64,000 bases of DNA. It comes from Paraburkholderia nodosa. GTDB lineage: Bacteria > Pseudomonadota > Gammaproteobacteria > Burkholderiales > Burkholderiaceae. The position numbers and the translations under genes are program-made. The DNA is taken from contig NZ_MCNV01000011.1 in the NCBI RefSeq assembly GCF_001718195.1, positions 62,001 through 126,000 on the forward strand. The letters are read 5' to 3'. The notes under the pieces are model-generated. The model was given only the letters and a program-made list of their open reading frames with translations, made no database searches and had not been told where the DNA came from. This document shows positions 54,643-62,460 of the stretch, one piece after another. Positions within the stretch are counted from its first letter, which is position 1. Every line of letters begins with the position of its first letter.

Positions 54643-55431
54643 CTACATGGCTTCGCGATACCGCGCCGCCGGCTGCGACTGCCCGAAGTTCGCGAACATT
54701 GCGGATCGCGCCGCTTCGTAGTCATCCCACTGCTGCGCGTCGGGCAGAGGCGGGATCGTCACCGTCTCGCGCCGGTCGAAGCCCACGAGCGCCGCGTCGA
54801 CGAGGTCGTCCACTTCCATCACGGCCGGCAGCGCATTCACGTCCTTGCCGGAGCGCTCCCAGATTTCGGTGCGCGTGGCGCCCGGCACGACGGCTTGCAC
54901 GTACACGCCCTTGCCGCCGAGTTCCAGATTCAACGACTGCGAGAAATACAGCACGAACGCCTTCGTCGCGCCGTACACGCTCGAGCGAAACTCGGGTGCG
55001 AGGCCAATGACGGAGCCGACATTCACGATCGCCCCCTTGCCTTCGCGCGCGAAACGCGGCGCGACTGCCGCGGCGAGGCGCGCAACCGCCGTGACGTTCA
55101 GACCAATGAGGCCGGCCACGGCGTCCGGGCCCTGCTCGACGAACGTGCCCGGCAGGCTCGCACCCGCGTTATTGATGAGCACACCGATGCGTGCGTCATC
55201 GGCAAGCCGCGCCTCTAACAGCGCAAGATCCGCGTGCGAGGCCAGATCGGCGCGAACGACATCCACGTTCACACCATCGCGCTCGCGCAGGCGCGCAGCG
55301 AGGTCTTCCATGCGGGCGCGATCGCGCGCCACCAGCACGAGGTCATGACCGCGCTTTGCGAAACGGTCGGCGTAGACGGCGCCGATACCCGTGGACGCGC
55401 CAGTGATCAAGACAGCAGGTTTAGCAGACAT
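54643..55431 (-). CDS. short-chain dehydrogenase/reductase
   Basis: This 262-residue classical SDR has cofactor motif LITGASTGIGAVYADRFAKR, NNAG in IGVLINNAGASLPGTF, catalytic Ser in IVNVGSVIGLAPEF and Tyr-x3-Lys in SSVYGATKAFVLYFSQSL. Arginine residues after the first beta strand suggest NADPH preference (inference). The C-terminus (DAQQWDDYEAARSAMFANFG) has no recognised motif. It is divergent from a TetR-type gene with two palindromes between, so it is the likely target of that repressor. Substrate unknown. Confidence 0.88.
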   Translation of the reverse strand: MSAKPAVLITGASTGIGAVYADRFAKRGHDLVLVARDRARMEDLAARLRERDGVNVDVVRADLASHADLALLEARLADDARIGVLINNAGASLPGTFVEQGPDAVAGLIGLNVTAVARLAAAVAPRFAREGKGAIVNVGSVIGLAPEFRSSVYGATKAFVLYFSQSLNLELGGKGVYVQAVVPGATRTEIWERSGKDVNALPAVMEVDDLVDAALVGFDRRETVTIPPLPDAQQWDDYEAARSAMFANFGQSQPAARYREAM

Positions 55432-55459
55432 CGAAACTTCTCCTTGGGAATTCTGTTTT

Positions 55460-55507
55460 CATGATGAGCATCATGTAAACAGAATCATGATGACCATCAT
55501 ATATAAT
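55460..55507. promoter_or_regulatory. twin palindromic operators and -10 box between SDR and TetR genes
   Basis: Two related palindromes, CATGATG-AG-CATCATG (55460-55475) and CATGATG-AC-CATCATA (55486-55501), have centres 26 bp apart. TATAAT (55502-55507) directly follows the second and is a good -10 for the TetR gene. The arrangement fits TetR-type dimers repressing both divergent promoters. Confidence 0.8.
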
Positions 55508-55541
55508 GTCAAGCGTCGAATGATGGAGAGCGGAGAGAACA

Positions 55542-56099
55542 ATGAGGGTCAGTCGCGAACAGGTAGAAATGAATCGCCAGCAGATCCTGCAAGCCGCCGG
55601 CCGCCTTTTTCGCGAGCACGGCTACGATGCGGTCACCGTCGCGGACGTGATGAGCGCCGCCGGTCTGACGCACGGCGGCTTCTATGGCTATTTCAAATCG
55701 AAGGACGAGTTGATCGCGCAAACGCTCGCCCACGTCTTTGCCCAGGGCGAAGGCGGCGATTCCGATCTGGTGCGCTATGCGGCGCGCTACCTCAGTGCCG
55801 AACATCGCGACAACGTGGCGGACGGCTGCCCGACCGCGGCGCTCGCAGCCGAGACCGCGCGGCAAACGCCGGAAGCGCGCGCCGTCATGGCGGCCGGTCT
55901 GGAGCGTCAAATCGAGCGCCTGAGCAGGGGCATGAACGGCGCCAGCGGCGCAGCGGCGCGCCAGGCGGCGATCGGCGGCTGGGCCGCGATGGTGGGCGCG
56001 GTCGTGCTTGCGCGGCTGTGCGACGATCCCGTGCTATCGAATGAGATCCTCGAGTCCACACGCAAGTGGATTGGCGAGCGTGGGGCGCCGCGCGACTAA
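55542..56099 (+). CDS. TetR-family transcriptional regulator
   Basis: This 185-residue regulator has an N-terminal TetR HTH (NRQQILQAAGRLFREHGYDA, then VADVMSAAGLTHGGFYGYFK) and a helical C-terminal ligand domain (DGCPTAALAAETARQTPEAR, as in the TetR_C subgroup near YxaF/AcrR types). It lies divergent to an SDR gene with twin operators in the 110-bp gap and most likely represses both genes. A purine-rich site precedes ATG 55542. A perfect 17-bp terminator follows. Confidence 0.9.
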   Translation: MRVSREQVEMNRQQILQAAGRLFREHGYDAVTVADVMSAAGLTHGGFYGYFKSKDELIAQTLAHVFAQGEGGDSDLVRYAARYLSAEHRDNVADGCPTAALAAETARQTPEARAVMAAGLERQIERLSRGMNGASGAAARQAAIGGWAAMVGAVVLARLCDDPVLSNEILESTRKWIGERGAPRD

Positions 56100-56145
56100 A
56101 ACGAAAAGCGGCCGATATGTGCGCCGTGTAAGCAAGCAGCAAATG

Positions 56146-56187
56146 AATCAGCCCGCGACGGCGCTTTCGTGCCGTCGCGGGCTGATT
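56146..56187. terminator. bidirectional Rho-independent terminator
   Basis: A perfect 17-bp stem AATCAGCCCGCGACGGC / GCCGTCGCGGGCTGATT with an eight-base loop lies between the convergent TetR and DUF4148 genes. The AATC/GATT ends give short T-rich tails on both strands. Confidence 0.85.
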
Positions 56188-56228
56188 ATCTTCACGCGGT
56201 ATGAATCGGCTTCCTGCCGCCGTAAAAC

Positions 56229-56564
56229 TCAGTGCGCGTTATATACCGGCGGCGAATAGCTGCTAACCGCGCCGTCGGTACGTGCACCGCTTTCCGAAGA
56301 GCCGCTGGTGGCCGGGCCATAGCCGGTTGCCTGCGCAACGGCCCCACCGTTTTGTGCATTCACTCGCGCCTGGGCTTGTTGCAGATCCGCGGGGTAATAC
56401 AGGTCGTTCACCGAGGGACGATAACCCGCGGCTTCGAGCTGCTTCAGCTCACTACGCACCTCGGCACGCGTCACAGGACCATTGGTGCCTTGCGACTGTG
56501 CAAATGAAATGGCCGGCACTGCAAGCACCGCAGCGATCGCAACGGCCTTGATGAGCGTTCTCAT
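56229..56564 (-). CDS. DUF4148 family secreted protein
   Basis: This 111-residue protein has a signal peptide (MRTLIKAVAIAAVLAVPAIS, cleavage after SFA). Its DUF4148 core is TRAEVRSELKQLEAAGYRPS, then NDLYYPADLQQAQARVNAQN, and it has a Ser/Gly-rich tail. The family is greatly expanded in Burkholderiaceae and has no known function. GGAGG lies seven bases upstream of ATG 56564. It is monocistronic. Frames upstream of this start are not supported. Confidence 0.92.
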   Translation of the reverse strand: MRTLIKAVAIAAVLAVPAISFAQSQGTNGPVTRAEVRSELKQLEAAGYRPSVNDLYYPADLQQAQARVNAQNGGAVAQATGYGPATSGSSESGARTDGAVSSYSPPVYNAH

Positions 56565-56814
56565 GACTAACCTCCAGTAACTTGAAATCGGCGCAGCGGC
56601 TTGTCTGCATCCGTTGAGTACAAGTCTAGGAACGTTGACCTCGCGAATAAATGCTGCAAAAGCGAATTTACTATTCCCGCAGCGCACCTAATCGGTTTTC
56701 ACTGCTCCAATGCATAAGCTTCTATCCGAATGGAATATGGAACACGTATGCAACGCACTGTGCCACTCTGATGCATGATAGGGGCTCTTCCGAATCTTCG
56801 ATGAGGGGGCAGCA

Positions 56815-58209
56815 ATGGCGACGTGGCAACCGGACCCGACCTTCTACCCGTCTGCGCGCATGGCAGGCGAAGCCCCAGCGGAGACACTGGCATACGTCGC
56901 CAGCTTCGACCCCACGCGCAGCGTGCCCGATTCGCTCGACGTGGTCGATCTGGACCCCCGCTCGCCGGAATTCGGGCGCATCGTGCATCGGCTGGCAATG
57001 CCCAACGTCGGCGACGAGCTCCACCATTTCGGCTGGAACGCCTGCAGTTCGTGCCTGTGCCCCAACGCCCCCCACGCGCATACCGAGCGCCGCTATCTCA
57101 TCGTGCCCGGTCTGCGCTCGTCGCGCATTCATATTGTCGACACCAAGCCTGACGCGCGCCGCCCGCATATCGCGCGCGTGCACGAGCCCGAGAGCGTCGC
57201 GCAGCGCGCGGGCTACACGCGCCCGCACACCGTGCATTGCGGGCCGGATGGCATTTATGTGACGTCGCTTGCGAACGCGCAAGGCGAGGCGCCCGGCGGC
57301 GTCTTCCTGATGGACCACGAGAGCTTCGATATTCTCGGCCAGTGGGAGATCGACCGCGGCCCGCAACAGCTCGCCTACGACGGCTGGTGGCACCTCGGCT
57401 ACGACACGCTCGTGACGAGCGAGTGGGGACTGCCCGCGACTTTCGAAAACGGCCTCGTGCCCGAGGTCCTGCTCGGCGGCCAGTATGGCCATCGCCTGCA
57501 CTTCTGGGATCTGCATACGCGCCAGCACAAGCAGGTGCTCGACTTCGGCGCGGAAAACCAGCTCGTGTTCGAGCTGCGCCCCGCGCACAATCCCACGCGC
57601 CCCTACGGTTTCGTGAACTCCGTGATCAGCCTGAAGGACCTCTCGGCCTCGATCTGGCAGTGGTATCTCGACGGCGACCAGTGGGCCGCACGCAAGATCA
57701 TCGAAATTCCGGCCGAGCCGGCCGATCCCGAGCATCTGCCGCCCTTGCTCAAGGGATTTGCAGCAGTGCCGCCGCTCGTCACCGATATCGCGCTCTCGCT
57801 CGACGACCGCTTCCTCTACGCGGCGTGCTGGGGAACGGGCGATTTGCGCCAATACGATGTGTCGGACCCTGAGAACGCGCGCCTGACGGGTTGCGTGCGT
57901 ATCGGCGGCATCGCCGCGCGCGCGGCGCATCCGTTCGCGCCCGAGCGCGCGCTGAACGGCGGCCCGCAAATGGTCGAAGTGAGCCGCGACGGCCGGCGCG
58001 TCTATTTCAGCAACTCGCTTTATGGCGCGATCGACGCGCAGTTCTATCCCGAAGGCATCGACGGCTGGATGGTGAAGCTGGACGCCGCGCCCGAAGGCGG
58101 CCTCGAATTCGACGAGCGCTTCTTCGTCGAATGGCCGAAGTCGCACCGGCCGCACCAGATCCGGCTCGAAGGCGGCGACTGCTCATCCGATTCGTACTGC
58201 TACCCATAA
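56815..58209 (+). CDS. selenium-binding protein / methanethiol oxidase family (SBP56)
   Basis: This 464-residue protein matches the SBP56 beta-propeller family. It has DELHHFGWNACSSCLCPNAP with the conserved CSSC, PHTVHCGPDGIYVTSLANAQ, TSEWGLPATFENGLVPEVLL and a C-terminal HPHQIRLE-like element (SHRPHQIRLEGGDCSSDSYC). Members oxidise methanethiol to formaldehyde, sulfide and peroxide using copper; the histidines visible here are consistent with that. No signal peptide is seen, so cytoplasmic unless exported otherwise. A small membrane-protein gene follows after 14 bp with a good ribosome site, suggesting an operon. Function from family, not proven. Confidence 0.92.
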   Translation: MATWQPDPTFYPSARMAGEAPAETLAYVASFDPTRSVPDSLDVVDLDPRSPEFGRIVHRLAMPNVGDELHHFGWNACSSCLCPNAPHAHTERRYLIVPGLRSSRIHIVDTKPDARRPHIARVHEPESVAQRAGYTRPHTVHCGPDGIYVTSLANAQGEAPGGVFLMDHESFDILGQWEIDRGPQQLAYDGWWHLGYDTLVTSEWGLPATFENGLVPEVLLGGQYGHRLHFWDLHTRQHKQVLDFGAENQLVFELRPAHNPTRPYGFVNSVISLKDLSASIWQWYLDGDQWAARKIIEIPAEPADPEHLPPLLKGFAAVPPLVTDIALSLDDRFLYAACWGTGDLRQYDVSDPENARLTGCVRIGGIAARAAHPFAPERALNGGPQMVEVSRDGRRVYFSNSLYGAIDAQFYPEGIDGWMVKLDAAPEGGLEFDERFFVEWPKSHRPHQIRLEGGDCSSDSYCYP

Positions 58210-58223
58210 GCGCGGAGCACGAT

Positions 58224-58865
58224 ATGGAGGAGGTCTTCGGCGCGCACTGGGGCGCCTGGGCGGCCGTGGTGGGCAGCGGCGTCTTTCACGGCGTGAATCC
58301 GGCGATGGGCTGGCTCTTCGCGACCGCGCTCGGGCTGCAGCGCGGGAGCCGCACAGCGCTGCTGCTCGCCTTGCCGCCCATCGCGCTCGGTCACGCCGCG
58401 TCCATTCTGCTGTTCACGAGTTCCACCGCGGCGCTCGGCGCGCATCTGCCCGGCGCGGCGCTGCACGCGTGCCTGGGCGCGCTGCTGATCGCGTGGGCCG
58501 CGTGGCAGTACGCGTACGGGCATCGGCACCGCGTGCGCGTGGGGATGACCGTGGGCTTTGCCGGGCTCGCGGCGTGGTCTGCGTTGATGGCCACGTTGCA
58601 CGGCGCGGGGCTCATGCTGATGCCCGCCATGCTGCCGCTGTGCGGTGGAGCGGCCGGCGCAGCGGGCCTTGCGAACCCGCTTGCGCTGTCGTTCGCGTTC
58701 ACCGCGCTGCATACCGCCACGACGCTCGCCACCACGGCCGTCATCGCGCTGCTCGCCTACGAGTATCTCGGTCTCGGCGTGCTGCGGCGAGGCTGGATCA
58801 ACTTCGACTGGCTCTGGCGCGGCGCGCTCGTGGCAACGGGCACATTGCTGATCGCAACGGCGTGA
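58224..58865 (+). CDS. integral membrane protein paired with the SBP56 gene
   Basis: This is a 213-residue protein with about six hydrophobic segments (WAAVVGSGVFHGVNPAMGWL, ALLLALPPIALGHAASILLF, LHACLGALLIAWAAWQYAYG, GLAAWSALMATLHGAGLMLM, LALSFAFTALHTATTLATTA, LWRGALVATGTLLIATA). Histidines lie in or near membrane segments (FHGVNP, LGHAAS, YGHRHR, LHGAG, LHTAT). I do not recognise a characterised family; the His-rich helices recall metal or nickel/cobalt-type permeases, but this is only an impression. GGAG six bases before ATG 58224. Probably co-expressed with the upstream gene; a role in copper or metal handling for it is a testable guess. Confidence 0.75.
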   Translation: MEEVFGAHWGAWAAVVGSGVFHGVNPAMGWLFATALGLQRGSRTALLLALPPIALGHAASILLFTSSTAALGAHLPGAALHACLGALLIAWAAWQYAYGHRHRVRVGMTVGFAGLAAWSALMATLHGAGLMLMPAMLPLCGGAAGAAGLANPLALSFAFTALHTATTLATTAVIALLAYEYLGLGVLRRGWINFDWLWRGALVATGTLLIATA

Positions 58866-58874
58866 GCCGCCGGC

Positions 58875-59735
58875 TCAACTCCCCGCCGGATAGTCCGTGC
58901 GGAGGCTCACCTCGCGCCATGCCTCGATATCGGCCAGCGCCGCGCGCAAGCGGTTCGCTACCGCATCCACGCCGAATGCGCCCAGCACGAGATGCCGCGG
59001 CGGCTTTTCGGTTTCCGTGATGCGGATCATCGCCTGCGCCGCGCGCACCGGATCGCCCGGCTGATGCCCGCTGCCTTGCGCCGTGCGCTGCATACGCGCG
59101 CCCGCCGTTTCGGCGTAGTCGTCGATACGGCTCGCCGTTTGCACGAGCGAGCGGCCTTCCCAGTCCGTGCGAAACGGCCCCGGCTCCACGCAGGTCACCT
59201 TGATGCCGAGCGGGGCAACTTCGGACAGCAGCGAATCGGAGAATCCCTCCACGGCGTGTTTCGAGGCAGCATAGTAGCCAGAACCCGGAAAGCCCGCGAG
59301 CCCCGCCACCGACGTAATGTTGATGACGTGGCCCTTGCGGCGCGCACGCATGCCAGGCAGCGCCGCGCGCGTGAGCGCGAACAGGCCGAATGCGTTGGCA
59401 TCGAACTGTGCGCGGATCTCGCGTTCCTCGCCCTCCTCGATCGAACTCTGATAGCCGTAGCCCGCGTTGTTGACGAGCACGTCGATCGCGCCGAACTGCT
59501 TTTGCGCGGCCGCGACGGCGGCGTCGATTTGCGCGGCGTCGGTCACATCGAGCGAGACGGGCAGCAGGCGATCGCCGGCCTCGGGCGCGAGATCGTCGAG
59601 CGACGCCTTGTTGCGCGCGGTCGCCACGCACCGCCAGCCGCGCGCGAGCACGGCGCGGGCGAGTTCGCGGCCAAAGCCGGTCGAACAGCCGGTCACGAAC
59701 CAGACCGGCGACGCATTCGGGGAATCAACGGACAT
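58875..59735 (-). CDS. short-chain dehydrogenase/reductase
   Basis: This 286-residue classical SDR has cofactor motif FVTGCSTGFGRELARAVLAR (TGxSTGFG form), NNAG in DVLVNNAGYGYQSSI, Ser in INITSVAGLAGFPG and YYAASKHAVEGFSDSL for Tyr-x3-Lys. The TGCSTGFG variant is common in oxidoreductases related to retinol or steroid dehydrogenases, but substrate cannot be predicted. ATG 59735 is used; the frame extends to 59939 without support. It is convergent with the membrane-protein gene 9 bp away and divergent from the nitroreductase gene. Confidence 0.87.
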   Translation of the reverse strand: MSVDSPNASPVWFVTGCSTGFGRELARAVLARGWRCVATARNKASLDDLAPEAGDRLLPVSLDVTDAAQIDAAVAAAQKQFGAIDVLVNNAGYGYQSSIEEGEEREIRAQFDANAFGLFALTRAALPGMRARRKGHVINITSVAGLAGFPGSGYYAASKHAVEGFSDSLLSEVAPLGIKVTCVEPGPFRTDWEGRSLVQTASRIDDYAETAGARMQRTAQGSGHQPGDPVRAAQAMIRITETEKPPRHLVLGAFGVDAVANRLRAALADIEAWREVSLRTDYPAGS

Positions 59736-60004
59736 GGGAAGGCCTCGGAAGAAGGGGCAGACAGGGCTGCCGAAGACAGGGGGAAGCGGAAGATGGCGCC
59801 GCCGCACGAAGCAGGTCGCTTTCGAACGCATGCGCAGCCTCTGATGATACCGGTCACGCACGAACTCTGCTGGCGCACCCGTGGGTCCGTGGGCCCGCGC
59901 CGGTGAACGCCTGCGCGGATCGCGCGGGCCATGTACCATACGGCGCCTGGTGCCCCGAATTTCAGCGCCACGAATCCACTGTCATTTGCCGGAGAAGAAA
60001 CCCG

Positions 60005-60862
60005 ATGTCCACCGTCACCACGCCCGCACGACCCGCTGCCGATTTCGCCGATGCTGTACGCGCCCTCGAAGCGCGCTATGGCACGCCGTGGTCCGCGCCG
60101 CTGCCGGCCTGGAACGATACGCTCGACACGCTGCTCGCGCACCGCTCGGTGCGCAACTACGCGGACCGCCCGTTGCCCGACGGCACGCTCGAAACGCTGA
60201 TCGCCGCGGCGCAATCGGCATCGACCTCGTCGAACCTGCAAACGTGGAGCGTGGTTGCCATCGAAAACCCCGAACGCCGTGCGCGCCTCGCCGAGTTGGC
60301 GGGCGGCCAGTCGCACGTTCGCGCAGCACCGCTCTTTCTCGTGTGGCTCGCGGACCTCTCGCGTCTCGAAGCGGCCGGCGCGCGCAGCGGGGCGAGCGTC
60401 GAAGGTCTGCACTACATGGAGACGCTGGTCGTCGGCATGATCGACGCGGCGCTCGCCGCGCAAAACGCCGTGGTCGCGCTCGAATCGCTCGGCATGAGCG
60501 CCGTATATATCGGCGGCATCCGCAATCAGCCTGAGCAGGTTGCCGCGGAACTGGGTCTGCCGCCGCGCGTGCTCCCCGTATTCGGCATGTGCGTGGGCTA
60601 TCCCGACGAAACGCGCCCTGCGGATGTGAAGCCGCGCTTGCCGCAGGAGGTCGTGCTCCATCGCGAGCAATACGACGCGCCGTCGCAAGCGGCCGCGATT
60701 GCCCGCTACGACGAAGTCATGGGCGGCTTCCAGACCGCCCAGGGATTGAGCGCGGCGGGCTGGACCTTGCGCTCGCTCGCGCGCTGGCGCAGCCGCGAAT
60801 CGCTGCACGGCCGCGACCGCTTGCGTGACGCGCTCAACGCGCTCGGCTTCGAGCTGCGCTGA
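60005..60862 (+). CDS. nitroreductase-family NADPH-dependent flavin oxidoreductase
   Basis: This 285-residue FMN oxidoreductase is of the NfsA/Frp branch. It has the FMN-phosphate segment LLAHRSVRNYADRPLPDGTL, SASTSSNLQTWSVVAIENPE, the dimer-interface helix DAALAAQNAVVALESLGMSA and GGIRNQPEQVAAELGLPPRV followed by a FGMCVGYPDE segment. The C-terminal WTLRSLARWRS helix is typical of NfsA-type NADPH binding. ATG 60005 is chosen; the longer frame from 59903 is not supported. It may reduce nitroaromatics or quinones. The next gene, panE-like, follows after 65 bp. Confidence 0.87.
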   Translation: MSTVTTPARPAADFADAVRALEARYGTPWSAPLPAWNDTLDTLLAHRSVRNYADRPLPDGTLETLIAAAQSASTSSNLQTWSVVAIENPERRARLAELAGGQSHVRAAPLFLVWLADLSRLEAAGARSGASVEGLHYMETLVVGMIDAALAAQNAVVALESLGMSAVYIGGIRNQPEQVAAELGLPPRVLPVFGMCVGYPDETRPADVKPRLPQEVVLHREQYDAPSQAAAIARYDEVMGGFQTAQGLSAAGWTLRSLARWRSRESLHGRDRLRDALNALGFELR

Positions 60863-60927
60863 ACGCACCGGCACGCCGCGGAACATTTCAGGCAACGAAG
60901 CACGCACGCCACACAGGAGATACGCAA

Positions 60928-61839
60928 ATGAAAGTCGCCGTCATGGGAGCAGGCGCAGTAGGCTGCTTTTACGGCGGCATGCTCGCTCGCGCGGGACACG
61001 ATGTGGTCTTGATTGGCCGGCCCCAGCATGTCGAGGCCATTACGCGCGACGGACTGCGCCTCGAAGCGCAGCAGTTCGACGAGCGCATCGGCGCGCCGCA
61101 TCTCACCGCCAGCACTGAAGCCGCCGCCGTGGCGGGCGCGGACCTCGTGCTGTTCTGCGTGAAGTCGACCGATACCGAAAGCGCGGGCGCCGCGATCAAA
61201 CCGCATCTTGGCGCCGGCACGCTCGTGCTCACGCTGCAGAACGGCGCGGATAACGCAGAGCGTCTGCGCACGGTGATCCCGCAGGACGTGGCGGCCGCCG
61301 TGGTCTATGTCGCCACGGAGATGGCGGGGCCCGGCCACGTACGCCATCACGGCCGCGGCGAGCTGGTGATCGAGCCTTCGCGCTCGAGCGACGCCGTTGC
61401 GCGCACGCTCATCGACGCGGGCGTGCCCACGGAAATCTCACCTAATGTACGCGGTGCGCTCTGGGCGAAGCTGATCGTGAACTGCGCGTACAACGCGCTT
61501 TCGGCGATCACGCAATTGCCTTATGGACGTCTCGTGAAGGGTGCGGGCGTGAGCGAGACGATGCGCGACATCGTCGGTGAATGCATGGCCGTCGCGCAGG
61601 CAGACGGCGTGACGCTGCCGCCGGACATGGACAGCGCCGTGACGCGCATCGCGCAGACCATGCCGGGCCAATACTCGTCCACGGCGCAGGATCTCGCGCG
61701 CGGCAAGCTCAGCGAGATCGATCACCTCAACGGCTATGTCGTGCAGCGCGGCACGGCGCTGGGCGTGCCCACGCCTGCGAACCGGATGCTGCAAACGCTC
61801 GTGCGGCTCATCGAAGACAAGGCGCGCGCGGCGATCTAG
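60928..61839 (+). CDS. panE: 2-dehydropantoate 2-reductase family protein
   Basis: This 303-residue enzyme has an N-terminal Rossmann motif VAVMGAGAVGCFYGGMLARA, and LVLFCVKSTDTESAGAAIKP as the second beta-alpha unit. The catalytic-Lys region is RGALWAKLIVNCAYNALSAI, and the C-terminal ApbA_C domain has STAQDLARGKLSEIDHLNGY. It reduces ketopantoate to pantoate with NADPH in CoA biosynthesis if it is the true PanE. Burkholderiaceae often have several paralogues, so another 2-keto acid is possible. GGAG lies upstream of ATG 60928. Ends 20 bp from the convergent thioesterase gene. Confidence 0.85.
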   Translation: MKVAVMGAGAVGCFYGGMLARAGHDVVLIGRPQHVEAITRDGLRLEAQQFDERIGAPHLTASTEAAAVAGADLVLFCVKSTDTESAGAAIKPHLGAGTLVLTLQNGADNAERLRTVIPQDVAAAVVYVATEMAGPGHVRHHGRGELVIEPSRSSDAVARTLIDAGVPTEISPNVRGALWAKLIVNCAYNALSAITQLPYGRLVKGAGVSETMRDIVGECMAVAQADGVTLPPDMDSAVTRIAQTMPGQYSSTAQDLARGKLSEIDHLNGYVVQRGTALGVPTPANRMLQTLVRLIEDKARAAI

Positions 61840-61859
61840 TTCGCTCCGGTCTCGTTGAG

Positions 61860-62309
61860 TCAGCGGTCGAACACGAGCAAGGTGGAGGTGGCGGACGCGT
61901 AAAGCTTGCCCTGTGCATCCGTGATGCTGGCCTCCGTGAAGGCCGCGCGGCGGCCGATGCTGAGCACGCGCCCTTCCGCGCGCACGGTGCCGGTGTCGGC
62001 AGTCATGGGGCGGTGGTACGCGACCTTTAGCTCTAGCGTGGTGTAGCCCTGACTCGCGTTGAGCCGCGAATGCGCCGCGCACCCGCACGCGGAATCGAGC
62101 AGCGTGGCCGCATAACCGCCGTGCACCGTGCCGATGGGGTTGTACACGTGCAGCCCGGGCGTGCCCTCGAACACGACGCGGCCCTCCTCGACTTCGACCA
62201 GCCTGAAGCCGAGCGTTTCGCCGATGGCCGGGCCACGGCTCCCGTGCAGCAAGTGCTGCAATTGTTCGACGCCGGTCAGGCCGGCGGGCATTTCGGCAAC
62301 GAGGTTCAT
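61860..62309 (-). CDS. PaaI-type thioesterase downstream of boxA
   Basis: This 149-residue hotdog thioesterase has the motif NPIGTVHGGYAATLLDSACG (His-Gly-Gly turn with catalytic-type Asp), TTLELKVAYHRPMTADTGTV and GRRAAFTEASITDAQGKLYA. ATG 62309 is used with GGAGA eight to nine bases upstream. It lies 151 bp downstream of boxA on the same strand, so it may belong to the box operon and remove dead-end aryl-CoA or epoxide-derived CoA esters, as PaaI does for phenylacetate. That role is inferred from context. Confidence 0.82.
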   Translation of the reverse strand: MNLVAEMPAGLTGVEQLQHLLHGSRGPAIGETLGFRLVEVEEGRVVFEGTPGLHVYNPIGTVHGGYAATLLDSACGCAAHSRLNASQGYTTLELKVAYHRPMTADTGTVRAEGRVLSIGRRAAFTEASITDAQGKLYASATSTLLVFDR

Positions 62310-62386
62310 CGAGGCAGTCTCCATCTGCGGCGCGCGTCGGTTCGCAACTGTCCACGCCTGAGCGATGCGCCATCGTAACGCTTTTC

Positions 62387-62398
62387 GCACGATCGTGC
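62387..62398. promoter_or_regulatory. 12-bp perfect palindrome between boxA and the thioesterase gene
   Basis: GCACGATCGTGC lies 78 bp upstream of the thioesterase ATG, in the 151-bp gap after boxA. It may be an operator or a weak hairpin. Its short length makes chance occurrence possible. Confidence 0.35.
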
Positions 62399-62460
62399 TT
62401 AAACTATCGGGGGCCTCTCATGTGTTTCGAATCAGGCCTCGCTTCATTGCAGCGGACGTT

